Shown here: piece after piece, positions 8,932 through 18,641 of the stretch
Layout: each line of letters begins with the position of its first letter
Position numbering within the stretch: position 1 is the first letter of the stretch
Program-made: the position numbers and the translations under genes
The notes under the pieces: generated by a model
The model's input: the letters and a program-made list of their open reading frames with translations, nothing else
Database searches by the model: none
Told to the model about the DNA's origin: nothing
Assembly: GCA_029762755.1 (NCBI GenBank)
Contig: JARVGH010000001.1
Location: 457,598-521,597 of the forward strand
DNA: 64,000 nucleotides
Reading direction: 5' to 3'
Source: Candidatus Bathyarchaeum tardum
GTDB lineage: Archaea; Thermoproteota; Bathyarchaeia; Bathyarchaeales; Bathyarchaeaceae

Positions 8932-9105
8932 TTGGACAGCGACCAACTGCAAGGATTATTCAAGAAGTACTCTCCACTGATAATTTGCTTAGCAGGCATG
9001 GTGTATTTAATTGCCACCGGACAAATTAGAACAGCATCAATCCTTCTGGGAGTAGGCCTAGGAATGCAATACTTCTGGATGCGAAGCAGATACCCCAGAC
9101 GCTAA
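8932..9105 (+). CDS. Small membrane protein, 57 residues
   Basis: TTG at 8932 follows GAGG at 8920-8923 by about 8 bases, and the frame runs 57 codons to TAA at 9103-9105. The product has a short hydrophilic head (DSDQLQGLFKKYS), two hydrophobic stretches separated by ATGQIR (PLIICLAGMVYLI and ASILLGVGLGMQYFW), and a basic end (RSRYPRR), as expected for a two-helix membrane protein with positive-inside topology. It sits divergently from the molybdopterin oxidoreductase. Function unknown. Confidence 0.65.
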   Translation: MDSDQLQGLFKKYSPLIICLAGMVYLIATGQIRTASILLGVGLGMQYFWMRSRYPRR

Positions 9106-9197
9106 AAACAGACTTTTTTCTTGAAAAGCAAAGGATAACAAAAATGAGTCCTGTTGCAGGAACGAAATTTTTGTTAATTAGCTCTTATAGCCAATTT

Positions 9198-9395
9198 TTA
9201 GGTTGATACTGTTTTCTTTACTTGGAGATAAAGAAAGACATCATCAAATAACCCTTTTTCGTTCTTGATTTGTTCAAGAACATTATCAATTTTTTCTTTA
9301 TCTACTTTGGAGTTGATAAGATGGGCTTCTAAGAGTTGTCGCTCTTCTTCAGTAAATATTCGAGATACCATAGTTGAAACCATTGTAAGGAACAC
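9198..9395 (-). CDS. Small alpha-helical protein of unknown function
   Basis: A frame of up to 65 residues. MVSRIFTEEERQLLEAHL near the N-terminus suggests the true start is one of the internal ATGs, giving about 55-61 residues. It is charged and helical with no Cys or membrane segment. No strong ribosome binding site was seen. It lies downstream of a winged-helix gene on the same strand. Confidence 0.55.
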   Translation of the reverse strand: MFLTMVSTMVSRIFTEEERQLLEAHLINSKVDKEKIDNVLEQIKNEKGLFDDVFLYLQVKKTVST

Positions 9396-9419
9396 ATAAA
9401 ACCTTTTCCAGTTTCAACC

Positions 9420-9674
9420 TTAACATCTAGTGTTTAACAGCAAATCCATTTTTTGGTATTTGTGAAGAAATCCCATGCCTTTTTCAGTTGTTTGATAAGA
9501 AGTCCCTAAACTTAAGAGCCCTGTTTGCAATAGCAAATCCAAATATTTTTGAACAAACAGGTAACTAAGACCACAGGAATACATTATTCGGGTCTTTTTT
9601 GCGCCATTTTTAGCTACATTCAAAATTTCAGCTATTATATCAAAGGAACTTCTCATTCTAGTCACATTCCACAC
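9420..9674 (-). CDS. ArnR-like winged-helix DNA-binding protein
   Basis: An 84-residue single-domain protein. RSSFDIIAEILNVAKNGAKK followed by TRIMYSCGLSYLFVQKYLDL and then a wing (GLLSLGTSYQTTEKGMGFL) is the pattern of the archaeal ArnR1-like winged-helix family. These are usually small transcription regulators. Target unknown; the neighbours are the ilv genes upstream on the same strand and a small helical protein downstream. Confidence 0.8.
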   Translation of the reverse strand: MWNVTRMRSSFDIIAEILNVAKNGAKKTRIMYSCGLSYLFVQKYLDLLLQTGLLSLGTSYQTTEKGMGFLHKYQKMDLLLNTRC

Positions 9675-9782
9675 TAGAACCTGTTCCCAAATTTTCTATA
9701 AATAGAGTCCTCTGGACCTGAAAATATTGCCAAAACAAGAATATTGCAAACAAAAATAGAAAAGAAAAAAAATCTAAACTGA

Positions 9783-10310
9783 TTATTCATCAATTTTGAC
9801 TGATTTTGGACCTCTTGAAAGGGATGTTATCCCAGTTCTAGCTACTTCTTTTACGCCAAAGGGCTTCATCAGAGTGATGAAGGCATCTATCTTATCTGAT
9901 GTTCCGGTGATTTCCATCATCAATGATTCAGTACATACGTCAACTACGCGTGCCCTGAAAATGTCTGCATAATTGATTATGTCTGACCGAGCTTTGGTGC
10001 TTGTCGCAGTTACTTTGATTAACGCTAATTCTCGAGTTACAATGTTTTCAGGGTCTAACCGTGTAACTTTAAGCACATCTATGAGCTTGTTTAGCTGCTT
10101 GATTACTTGCTCTATAGTTCGGTTATCACCAGTTACCATTATGGTCATTCGAGCTATTCCAGATTCTTCGGTAGGTCCAACTGAAATGCTATCAATGTTA
10201 AATCCTCGGCGCCTAAACAGGTTTGAAACCGTATAAAGAACCCCTGGCTTATGCTCAACGATAGTAGAAATTATATGCACATATTTTTGATCCATTTTAC
10301 AACCCCCCAA
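9783..10310 (-). CDS. ilvN: Acetolactate synthase small (regulatory) subunit
   Basis: A 175-residue regulatory subunit with an N-terminal ACT domain (HIISTIVEHKPGVLYTVSNL, then RRRGFNIDSISVGPTEE) and the usual C-terminal domain. It activates the catalytic subunit and gives valine feedback inhibition. It overlaps the end of ilvB by 14 bases. MDQKYVHI (ATG five codons in) is an alternative start close to the family norm. No ilvC is found in the window. Confidence 0.95.
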   Translation of the reverse strand: MGGCKMDQKYVHIISTIVEHKPGVLYTVSNLFRRRGFNIDSISVGPTEESGIARMTIMVTGDNRTIEQVIKQLNKLIDVLKVTRLDPENIVTRELALIKVTATSTKARSDIINYADIFRARVVDVCTESLMMEITGTSDKIDAFITLMKPFGVKEVARTGITSLSRGPKSVKIDE

Positions 10311-12006
10311 CCGTATCTTTCAATCCTTTACCTGGCGGAACCATCGGAAACACATCATCATCCGGGGAAATAGGAACATCAATGACAGTGGTCACTTCAG
10401 TCTTTAAAGCGTTTTTTATCACAGCAGAAAACTCCGTTAATGACTCAATATGAACACCTTCAGCGCCATAAGCTTGAGCAAGTTTTGCAAAATCTGGGAC
10501 ATTGCCCAATTTTACTGCAGCATAACGCTTCTGATAGAACAAACGTTGCCATTGAGCTACCATGCCCAGCATTGAGTTGTTAAGCACTATTACTATTACC
10601 GGTATGTCTTCTGTAACTGAAGTTCCAAGTTCTTGTTCAGTCATTCGGAAGCTTCCATCGCCAGCAATGTCTACAACTGGACACTCGGGACATGCTACTT
10701 TGGCGCCAATAGCAGCAGGAAAACCAAAACCCATGGTTCCCAATCCACCAGAACTAATGAATGTTCTAGGTTTAATTGTCTGGAAATGAAGAGCAGCCCA
10801 CATCTGATTTTGACCTACTTCAGTAGCGATGATAGCTTGTTCGGGAAGAAGTCTACGAAGCTCTTTTAGTAGTTTAGGTGAGGTTAAATCACCGCTGCCA
10901 AGGTCTAGCTCACTTAGATATTTTTCTTTTGCTGCTTGGACCTGTTTCACCCATGGACCGTTTTTTTGTTTTTTGACTTTTTTGACTAACCGTTGATTAA
11001 TCATGGTAAGTGTTGGTTTTGCATCACCAACAATGGGTACTTCAACGTCAACGTTTTTTCCAATTTCAGCAGCATCAACATCAATGTGAATTATCTTTGC
11101 GTCTGGACAAAAACCATTCAGTGTTCCGGTGCTTCGGTCTTGGAATCTTGTTCCAACAGCCAACAAAACATCGGCTTCTAAAATCATTTTGTTTGCCAGC
11201 ATGGTTCCATGCATGCCTATGTTTCCCATAGACAAAGGATGATTCTCAGGGAAACAACTCTTTCCCATGAAGGTTGTCGCAACAGGCATCATCAATAATT
11301 CTGCAATCTGCAATAGTTCTGGTGATGCCCCAGAAAGGTTTACTCCTCCACCTGCAAGTACCATTGGACGTTCTGCATTGAGAAGCAGGTTAACTGCTTT
11401 TTTAATTTGAAGTGGATGAGGATCAGTGTTGGGTTTGTAGCCTCGAATCTGTACGTTGTCTGAAAAATCCATTTCAGCTTTTACTGTTTGAGTGTCTTTA
11501 GGCAGGTCAACCAATGCGGGTCCAGGTCTTCCTGTTGTAGCAATGTAGAATGCACTTTTCACCGCGTTAGGAATCTCGGAAGCATGTTTCACTTGAACGT
11601 TATACTTGGTAATTGGAGTAGTTATTCCAATAATGTCTGCTTCTTGGAAGGCATCCCGTCCAATCATATATGAAGTGTTGGCAGAGTAAGTGGGCACCTG
11701 TCCTGTAAGTGCAATAACAGGTGAAGAATCCAAGTAGGCATTAGCAAGTCCAGTGACAATGTTTGTTGCTCCAGGACCTGAAGTAGCCATGCAGACTCCT
11801 GCTGTGCCGCTTGCTCGAGCGTAACCGTCTGCCATGTGTGCTGCCCCTTGTTCATGACGAGCAAGGATGTGACGAATTTCTGAGTCACATAAGACATCAT
11901 GAATTGGCAGAAGAGCTCCTCCAGATATGCCAAACATTACTTCTACTTTTTCTCGTTTCAACGATTCTAAGAGAGCTTGTGCTCCAGTCATTTTTGCCAT
12001 TTTCAA
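10297..12006 (-). CDS. ilvB: Acetolactate synthase large (catalytic) subunit
   Basis: Thiamine-diphosphate enzyme of 569 residues that makes 2-acetolactate or 2-aceto-2-hydroxybutyrate for valine, isoleucine and leucine synthesis. The TPP-activating Glu is in ARHEQGAAHMADGYARASG (Glu52). The TPP/Mg motif GDGSFRMTEQEL lies near 435-447 with the following VLNN. The FAD-binding middle domain is intact. It overlaps leuA by four bases and ilvN by 14, so leuA-ilvB-ilvN is a coupled minus-strand operon. Confidence 0.96.
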   Translation of the reverse strand: MKMAKMTGAQALLESLKREKVEVMFGISGGALLPIHDVLCDSEIRHILARHEQGAAHMADGYARASGTAGVCMATSGPGATNIVTGLANAYLDSSPVIALTGQVPTYSANTSYMIGRDAFQEADIIGITTPITKYNVQVKHASEIPNAVKSAFYIATTGRPGPALVDLPKDTQTVKAEMDFSDNVQIRGYKPNTDPHPLQIKKAVNLLLNAERPMVLAGGGVNLSGASPELLQIAELLMMPVATTFMGKSCFPENHPLSMGNIGMHGTMLANKMILEADVLLAVGTRFQDRSTGTLNGFCPDAKIIHIDVDAAEIGKNVDVEVPIVGDAKPTLTMINQRLVKKVKKQKNGPWVKQVQAAKEKYLSELDLGSGDLTSPKLLKELRRLLPEQAIIATEVGQNQMWAALHFQTIKPRTFISSGGLGTMGFGFPAAIGAKVACPECPVVDIAGDGSFRMTEQELGTSVTEDIPVIVIVLNNSMLGMVAQWQRLFYQKRYAAVKLGNVPDFAKLAQAYGAEGVHIESLTEFSAVIKNALKTEVTTVIDVPISPDDDVFPMVPPGKGLKDTVGGL

Positions 12007-13533
12007 GACTCCTTACCATTTTTGCTATAATCAGTCATCAAAACATTCATGCCACTTAGCATTGCCTCAACACTGGCTATTACTATATCCTCGTTAACTC
12101 CTACTGCAGTGGATTTTCGGTCGCCCTTACTGAGGCTAACCGATACTTCAGTCATGGCGTTGGTTCCGCCAGTGATAGCTTTTACAGAATAGTTATCCAA
12201 CTGTATCGGTTCAACAATACCAACTGCCTTCTTTATTGCAGTAATGGCAGCATCTACTGGACCTACACCAATGGCAGCTTCAGTAAGCATATTGCCATTC
12301 AGGTTTAACCTAACAGAAGCAGTTGAAGTAACCCGGTTACCTGTGAGAACTGTAATTTCTTCAAGTTTTATTGGACGAACCTTAGGCAAGCCCATAACAA
12401 TTTCAGCGATTGCCTGCAAATCAGCATCAGCAATACGTTTACCTTTGTCACCCAGATTTTTTACCCGTTCAAAGATTTCTTTAAGTTCTTCATCTGTAGG
12501 TTTAAGACCCATTTCAGTCAGGGACGCTCGGATTCCAGCGGAACCCGAATGTTTACCTAACGCGATTCTTCTTGTGCGCCCAATCAACGCAGGGTTGAAA
12601 GGCTCGTAAGTTAACGGATTGGCTAATATTCCATGAGTGTGCATTCCTGACTCGTGAACAAAGGCATTCTCACCCACGATTGCTTTGTTAGGTTGCAAAG
12701 GAAAATCGGTTATTCGTGAAACCAGAAGAGAAGTTTCATAGATCAGTTCAGGTTTAATTGCTAAATCTCGTTCATAACAGGTTTTTAGAACCACCACCAG
12801 CTCTTCCAAAGAAGCATTACCTGCCCGCTCACCCATACCATTCATTGTTACGTGGGCTTGTTCTGCTCCACACTGTAGAGCAAGTATCGAATTTGCTACG
12901 GCTAACCCAAAATCGTTATGGCAATGGACACTTAAAGGGACTGTTGGAAACTTTTTCTTCAGTTCAGAAAACATTTTAGTGGTTATTTCAGGTATTAGAA
13001 CCCCAACTGTGTCACAGGGACATAAACGGTCTGCACCTGCATTTACTCCTGCCTTAAACATTTTAATTAGAAACGGAAAATCAGTTCTTGTTGCATCTTC
13101 TGCCGAAAGTTCAACAGCCAAACCATGGTCTTTAGCATACTGTGTAGTTTCTTCAGTGAGTTTCAGGACATCTTCTCTGCTCTTTTTCAACTTGCATTGA
13201 ATATGTAAATCAGAGGAAGGAATGACCAAATGCACTCCAACTGCGCCAGTTTTTAGGACGGCGTCGATGTCCTTTGTTACGCCCCTAGCCATGCTATAGA
13301 CGTCTGCGTGAAGTCCAGCGTCGGCAATGAGTTTTATTGATTCTGTTTCGCCTTCAGATACTGCGGCGAAACCTGCTTCCATTGCATCTACACCTAGTTT
13401 ATCTAAGCTTTCAGCAATTCGAAGTTTTTTTTCAGGAGTTAAGGAAACTCCAGGGGTTTGTTCGCCGTCTCTGAGGGTTGTATCAAAAACTCTTATCGAC
13501 TTGGGGAATTTAGTGGATAAAGCGATCCCCCAT
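12003..13533 (-). CDS. leuA: 2-isopropylmalate synthase family protein, apparent frameshift near start
   Basis: DRE-TIM metallolyase condensing acetyl-CoA with a 2-oxoacid; leucine pathway (LeuA) is likeliest and citramalate synthase is the alternative. The frame shows VFDTTLRDGEQTPGVSL, the metal-binding SVHCHNDFGLA, and the C-terminal LeuA regulatory domain (SVKAITGGTNAMTEVSVSL). The first canonical in-frame start is an ATG at 13382, which would remove the essential DTTLRDGE segment. The in-frame region upstream has no ATG, GTG or TTG before a stop. An ATG at 13533, well placed after GAGGG, is out of frame by one base, and a run of five Cs at 13527-13531 (five Gs in the gene) lies right there. 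With four, it would read MGIALSTKFP and enter the gene in frame. Confidence 0.9.
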
Positions 13534-13729
13534 TTTTTGTCCCTCGAGAACCCAATGATCCCTCACGATACATTCCTCGTTACTTTTCAAGAACTTAGCC
13601 GAAAATATAAAAGTTTTTCTATGTCTGAAAATTTTTTTACATCCACAACCGTTTCATTAATGCTAAAAAAGAACAAAAAAACTAAATTGCTTCAGCTTCA
13701 ACATTATCTTAACCATCGAGGTTATCAAA

Positions 13730-14482
13730 ATGACAGGAGAATTGCCACAAGTTTTCTGGGAAATCCACAGCAATCTCCCTCGAGAAGGACCCGGAGACAA
13801 CGAATCAACAAAAAAAGCATTCCAAATGCTCCAAGACTTGCCAAAAAACCCACATATAATCGACATTGCATGTGGTCCGGGAATGCAAACAATTCAATTA
13901 GCCAAATTGAGTGAGGGAAAAATTGTTGCATTAGATTTCTATCAACCGTTTTTGGAACAACTCAAAGCAAACGCAAAAAAAGAGGGACTAGACGATAAGA
14001 TTGATACAATAAACGGGGACATGTTAAATCTTAACTTTGAAAACGAAAGTTTTGACCTAGTTTGGTCAGAAGGCGCAATTTACATAATTGGATTTGAAAA
14101 AGGATTACGAGAATGGAAGCGTTTGTTGTCTCCAAAGGGATATGTTGTTGTTTCAGAGATGTCCTGGTTCCAACCTGATTTGCCCGAAGAAATTGTAGAA
14201 TTTATGGATATGTTGTATCCTGCAATTAAAACGGTAGAAGACAACCTAGAGGTTGCCAAACGAATTGGATACGACATAGTTAACTCGTTTGTTTTGCCCC
14301 AAAAGAGTTGGTGGGACAATTATTACAATTGGATAGAAGCAAAGCTTCCTGCTTTGAAAACAAAATACAAAGACAACAAAGAAGTCATGGAACACATAAA
14401 TTGCGAAGAAACAGAAATTGAAATGTTCCGAAAATATTCGGATTACTATGGTTATGTTTTTTATATTCTGCAAAACAAGTAA
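13730..14482 (+). CDS. Class I SAM-dependent methyltransferase
   Basis: A 250-residue methyltransferase with the Rossmann fold of the UbiE/Methyltransf_11 type. Motif I is IIDIACGPGMQTIQL near residue 44-58, the acidic end of strand two is VALDFYQ, and the motif II region is DTINGDMLNL then DLVWSEGAIY. A large C-terminal half (PEEIVEFMDMLYPAIKTVED) gives substrate specificity, which is unknown. It is divergent from leuA. A TATA-like AATATAAAAG around 13604 lies in the shared promoter region. Confidence 0.85.
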   Translation: MTGELPQVFWEIHSNLPREGPGDNESTKKAFQMLQDLPKNPHIIDIACGPGMQTIQLAKLSEGKIVALDFYQPFLEQLKANAKKEGLDDKIDTINGDMLNLNFENESFDLVWSEGAIYIIGFEKGLREWKRLLSPKGYVVVSEMSWFQPDLPEEIVEFMDMLYPAIKTVEDNLEVAKRIGYDIVNSFVLPQKSWWDNYYNWIEAKLPALKTKYKDNKEVMEHINCEETEIEMFRKYSDYYGYVFYILQNK

Positions 14483-14516
14483 CTCAACAATGGAAGGAAA
14501 TAAAATCTTCTTTTGT

Positions 14517-15416
14517 TCACAATCGGTCCTGAAAGGAAAACACTTCAAAATATCGTGCTTTTTCTTTCATTAACTCAATTATGTTTTTAGTGCTCAAGAT
14601 TCCGTTTTCAGTAATTAAACCAGTCAACAAGCTAAAAGGAACAATATCAAATCCTTGTTTAACTTCAACTTTGTTGCCAAGATAACTTAATGTGTTTACC
14701 TTTGCGGTTTCACAAATAGAATAAAACGGCACTCCAGATTCCTTTGCGTTAACTGCCATTTCACAAGTTGGTGTCCCATTAATAATCGAGCCATCGCTAA
14801 GAATGCTATCAGCACCAACAATGACACAATTTGAGTTTGGAACATAATCTGATAGTTTGTCATCTGGAAAAACTTGCACAGGAACATTTATTGATTCAAG
14901 AAAAGTTGCTAAATCCTTGCCATAGCGAAATTGGTCGTCAGGGCTTCTTGACTCTGCAACAAAAACTTTGAAAATTTTTCCCTGATTTTTTGCTAATTTA
15001 ATGGTTTCACAGATTGTCGAACTATAACTACAAGTTGAAACACAATCTAAGTCAGCAAGTAAATCAGCAGCATATATAGCCGATTCTTTAACTGCAGATT
15101 CAGATTGTCTGCATAATTCATCGATTTTGGTTATTACAAAGTTTCGTACAAAACCTATCTCATGATCTTTCAAAGAATTAACGGCATAAACAATTTGGGC
15201 AACCAAATTTTGGACCGGCGCCATATTTGCTCTGGTCTCCAAAAGTTGCTGCCCAATTTCAGTGAACTGGTTGACAAAAATTTTGTTGTTACTGGTTTTA
15301 CTCGTTTGAGCAAATAACTTAAGAATAACCACGGCGTTTCGGGAAATTTGACTGGCTCCACTGGACCTGTCAGATTTGATTTCCTTAATTTTTTCTGAAA
15401 ACAAATTTTCACACAT
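14517..15416 (-). CDS. eIF2B alpha/beta/delta family protein
   Basis: A 299-residue member of the eIF2B/MtnA/ribose-1,5-bisphosphate isomerase family. The helical N-terminal half is followed by the Rossmann-like half with KVFVAESRSPDDQFRYGKD, CVIVGADSILSDGSI and INGTPTCEMAVNAKESGVPF. Archaeal relatives act either as sugar phosphate isomerases (R15P isomerase in AMP salvage) or as translation-factor homologues of uncertain role. The usual signature reads GADxxxxDGxxxNKxGT; here the end is NGTPT, which deviates. The gene stands alone between convergent and divergent neighbours. Confidence 0.85.
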   Translation of the reverse strand: MCENLFSEKIKEIKSDRSSGASQISRNAVVILKLFAQTSKTSNNKIFVNQFTEIGQQLLETRANMAPVQNLVAQIVYAVNSLKDHEIGFVRNFVITKIDELCRQSESAVKESAIYAADLLADLDCVSTCSYSSTICETIKLAKNQGKIFKVFVAESRSPDDQFRYGKDLATFLESINVPVQVFPDDKLSDYVPNSNCVIVGADSILSDGSIINGTPTCEMAVNAKESGVPFYSICETAKVNTLSYLGNKVEVKQGFDIVPFSLLTGLITENGILSTKNIIELMKEKARYFEVFSFQDRL

Positions 15417-15569
15417 TAAAAGATAGGGTGTGTTTGTTTAAAAAAGTTCAAACATCAAACTTAACTGCAGCTGAAAATATTCTATACATAAAAAACAGTA
15501 ACTTCAGGCAAGTCAAAACATTTAACAGAATAAGAGAGTCTTAGATTAATCAATTACGAGGGTTAATAG

Positions 15570-17231
15570 TTGAGAAGCGACGCAGTAAAAGTTGGTTTTG
15601 AGCGAGCCCCTCACCGCGCCTTATTGAAGGCTCTTGGGCTCGGAGACAAAGATATTGCTAAACCATTCATTGGAGTTGTAAACAGCTTCACAGATGTTGT
15701 TCCCGGTCACATTCACCTAAAACAGGTTGCTGACGCAGTAAAAGCAGGTATAATATCTGCAGGTGGAGTACCTTTTGAATTCAACACCATAGGCGTTTGT
15801 GACGGCATCGCCATGGGTCACAATGGAATGAGATATTCCTTGCCTTCAAGGGAACTGATTGCAGATTCTGTTGAAATTATGGTTCAAGCCCACAGGTTTG
15901 ACGGCATAGTTTTGATTAGCACCTGTGACAAAATCACTCCAGGCATGTTAATGGCTGCAGCTAGACTCAACATTCCAGCAATAATGGTAACCGGAGGTCC
16001 AATGCTGTCGGGCACCTACAAGGGCAAAAAAGTGGGAACCGATTCTATGTTTGAAGCAATAGGTAAAGTTGCTGCAGGCAAAATGGATGAAACAGAATTG
16101 AAGTGTTTAGAAGATGTTGCATGCCCTACCTGTGGCTCATGCAATGGAATGTTTACTGCAAACACTATGGCTTGCGTAACTGAAGCATTAGGCATGTCGT
16201 TAACTGGTAGTGCTACTCCAGTTGCAGTTAGTGCACAAAGAATGCGAATCGCCAAAGAAACAGGAGAACGCATTGTCAGCATGATAAAAGAAGATCTCAA
16301 ACCAAAGGACATCCTAACAGCTAATGCTTTCAAGAATGCAATCATGGTTGACATGGCATTAGGGGGCTCAACAAACACAGTTTTGCATGTAACTGCTATC
16401 GCAAACGAGGCAGGAGTTGACTTGCCTTTATCTATGTTTGATAAACTAAGCAAACAAGTTCCTCACATCTGCAGCATGATCCCCAGCGGACCCTACGACA
16501 TGCAACAACTAGACCAAGCAGGAGGAATCCCTGCAGTAATGAAAAATCTCAAAGCTTCCCTTTACCTCGACCAGAAAACGGTAACTGGAAAACCTGTAAA
16601 AGAAAACATCAAAAACGTCGTTGTAACTGACACAGAAGTTATTCGTCCAGTAGATAATCCAGTGCACAAAGAAGGGGGAATAGCTGTTCTAACAGGAAAC
16701 TTGGCAGCTGACGGGGCAGTAGTTAAAGCAGCTGGAATATCTGCGAACATGATGATTCACAGTGGTCCAGCTAAAACCTTTGATTCTGAAGAAGCAGCAA
16801 TGAAAGCAATACTGAGCAAAAAAATCAAACAGGGCGATGTTGTTGTTATCCGCTACGAGGGACCAAAAGGTGGTCCGGGCATGCGAGAGATGCTTACGCC
16901 CACTGCGAGCATTGCAGGCATGGGTTTGAGTGAATCTGTTGCTTTGATTACTGATGGACGGTTTTCTGGCGCTACTCGAGGACCATGCATTGGGCATGTG
17001 GCACCTGAAGCTGCTGTTGGTGGAGCAATAGGTTTAGTCAAAGATGGGGATATAATTGAAATTGATGTTCCTAACAGAGCCCTACGCGTAAAACTAAGCC
17101 AAGAAGAATTAGAAAAAAGAGCGAAAACATGGACCACAAAAGAACCCAACGTTAAAACGGGTTATTTGGCGCGTTATTCTCAGATGGTTCAGTCTGCCCA
17201 CAAGGGAAGCATACTGAAAAAAGGCATATAA
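15570..17231 (+). CDS. ilvD: Dihydroxy-acid dehydratase
   Basis: Iron-sulfur dehydratase of 553 residues that makes 2-oxoisovalerate and 2-oxo-3-methylvalerate. The cluster cysteines are likely Cys119 in [10 protein letters not shown] and the group [10 protein letters not shown] near 185-191. [15 protein letters not shown] near 475 is the C-terminal family signature. The TTG start at 15570 follows GAGGG by 7 bases. It completes the branched-chain set with leuA, ilvB and ilvN, which are transcribed from the other strand. Confidence 0.96.
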   Translation: MRSDAVKVGFERAPHRALLKALGLGDKDIAKPFIGVVNSFTDVVPGHIHLKQVADAVKAGIISAGGVPFEFNTIGVCDGIAMGHNGMRYSLPSRELIADSVEIMVQAHRFDGIVLISTCDKITPGMLMAAARLNIPAIMVTGGPMLSGTYKGKKVGTDSMFEAIGKVAAGKMDETELKCLEDVACPTCGSCNGMFTANTMACVTEALGMSLTGSATPVAVSAQRMRIAKETGERIVSMIKEDLKPKDILTANAFKNAIMVDMALGGSTNTVLHVTAIANEAGVDLPLSMFDKLSKQVPHICSMIPSGPYDMQQLDQAGGIPAVMKNLKASLYLDQKTVTGKPVKENIKNVVVTDTEVIRPVDNPVHKEGGIAVLTGNLAADGAVVKAAGISANMMIHSGPAKTFDSEEAAMKAILSKKIKQGDVVVIRYEGPKGGPGMREMLTPTASIAGMGLSESVALITDGRFSGATRGPCIGHVAPEAAVGGAIGLVKDGDIIEIDVPNRALRVKLSQEELEKRAKTWTTKEPNVKTGYLARYSQMVQSAHKGSILKKGI

Positions 17232-17270
17232 ACAGCAGATATTTTTTCCTGCTGTAACCACCTTTTTGTT

Positions 17271-18449
17271 CTATTCTATTGCACTATGATACCATTTTAG
17301 GATGTATTCCGGCATAATCAGTCCTTTTGAGCTTAACCGAGCAGTCAATAGAATTGGCAAACAGCTGAGAACATATGCAGCTCGCATGTAGAAACGTCGG
17401 GGCTTTCCCTTTTCAACTGCTTCGCCTAGGAATATTGTGAGGTCAGAATTTTGTTCTAATGTGGTATCTTCAGTTCCAATGATAGAAAGAACAGTTCCTC
17501 CTAGCTCTTTGAAGCGTTTACACCAGCCAACAACAGGTTTAGTCCGTCCTGAGTAAGAAATTAAAATTTCTAGGTCTCCAGCTCTTGGATGAGGCGTATT
17601 GACACCTCGGGCGACGTAAACGTTGTCTCCCAGAAACTTTTTTAGGTGAAACAGCCGCACAGCAGTCATCTTTGCTACTTCTTCAGCAGTTCCGCGTCCA
17701 CCTAGAAACACGTCGCTACCTCGTTCAAGAAAGTCTACAGCTACTTTAGTGGCTTCACAATTTGCTGAATTTTCAGTGATTTCTGTTAAAATGGGTGCTT
17801 CTTCTTTTATTAGTTCTAAAACACGTTCAACTGGACTGTTTTCTGATATTGCTTCAGCCATCATCTGCAACAAAAATAGGCTGCCTAATTCAAACATGTC
17901 CCCCATTATTCCGATTTGGCTATAGTCATCAGTTGAGGGTACTTGTTGTTTGATTCGACCTTTTACTTCAATAGTGTTGCCGTATTTGTTTACAATATCT
18001 GCAAGCACAGAATTGCGGTTAGAAGTTATCAAACCCATGCTGAAGCTTTTACTGCCTGTTTCTTTCAAGTATTTTTCCAGTTCTTCAGCAAGATGCATGG
18101 GGTCGTCGGATTTGCCACTTCCGGAGTTGATTAGCAAAACGATTTTGTTGTGGCGTCTTTCAAGTTCAGATGCTGCATCATACATTCCACGCCCCGGAAA
18201 TCCTACATCTTCTCTGCTGATTACAACTTTGTGGTCGTTCATCATAGCTATTTGGCTCATAGCGATGTTCAAAGAATAAAGAGACCTTCCCGAGCCTCCA
18301 CAAACGATGCAGTCGGCGGTTCTCAAGGTTTCATATAGTGGGCGCAGATCCTCTGCTGTTAAGGCGAGAAGATTGTTATTGATTTGTTCGACATATCCTA
18401 CTCCAGAAATTTCCGGGCTAATCCTAGTCACCATCCATCGAATAGTCAT
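17271..18449 (-). CDS. Tandem SIS-domain sugar-phosphate isomerase-like protein
   Basis: A 392-residue protein with two sugar isomerase (SIS) domains. The N-terminal one (about residues 25-200) has VCGGSGRSLYSLNIAMSQIA and INSGSGKSDDPMHL. The C-terminal one (about 230-390) has DVFLGGRGTAEEVAKMTAVR and ISYSGRTKPVVGWC, resembling 6-phospho-3-hexuloisomerase. Two domains in one chain would form an internal pseudo-dimer. The reaction is unknown; hexulose-phosphate, glucosamine-phosphate or phosphosugar-binding roles are all possible. The gene stands alone, convergent with ilvD. Confidence 0.8.
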   Translation of the reverse strand: MTIRWMVTRISPEISGVGYVEQINNNLLALTAEDLRPLYETLRTADCIVCGGSGRSLYSLNIAMSQIAMMNDHKVVISREDVGFPGRGMYDAASELERRHNKIVLLINSGSGKSDDPMHLAEELEKYLKETGSKSFSMGLITSNRNSVLADIVNKYGNTIEVKGRIKQQVPSTDDYSQIGIMGDMFELGSLFLLQMMAEAISENSPVERVLELIKEEAPILTEITENSANCEATKVAVDFLERGSDVFLGGRGTAEEVAKMTAVRLFHLKKFLGDNVYVARGVNTPHPRAGDLEILISYSGRTKPVVGWCKRFKELGGTVLSIIGTEDTTLEQNSDLTIFLGEAVEKGKPRRFYMRAAYVLSCLPILLTARLSSKGLIMPEYILKWYHSAIE

Positions 18450-18641
18450 GCCATGATAATCAAACTAGTCCTTAAACCCTACGGACTAGTGAAAAAATTA
18501 TGTTCAAGAGTTAATAACATTATTCATCACTTTTGAAGATGAAATCCTGCCAATTTTTTGATGTGCGCTTAAAAAATCAAAATGCTACATTATTCTACAT
18601 AAGGTTCTAATAGTATTAGAATCTTTCAATACAAGGTTATA

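Noticed and set aside
13327..13914. 195-codon plus-strand frame over the leuA start
   Set aside because: It runs antisense to leuA and into the start of the methyltransferase gene in another frame; composition is not protein-like.
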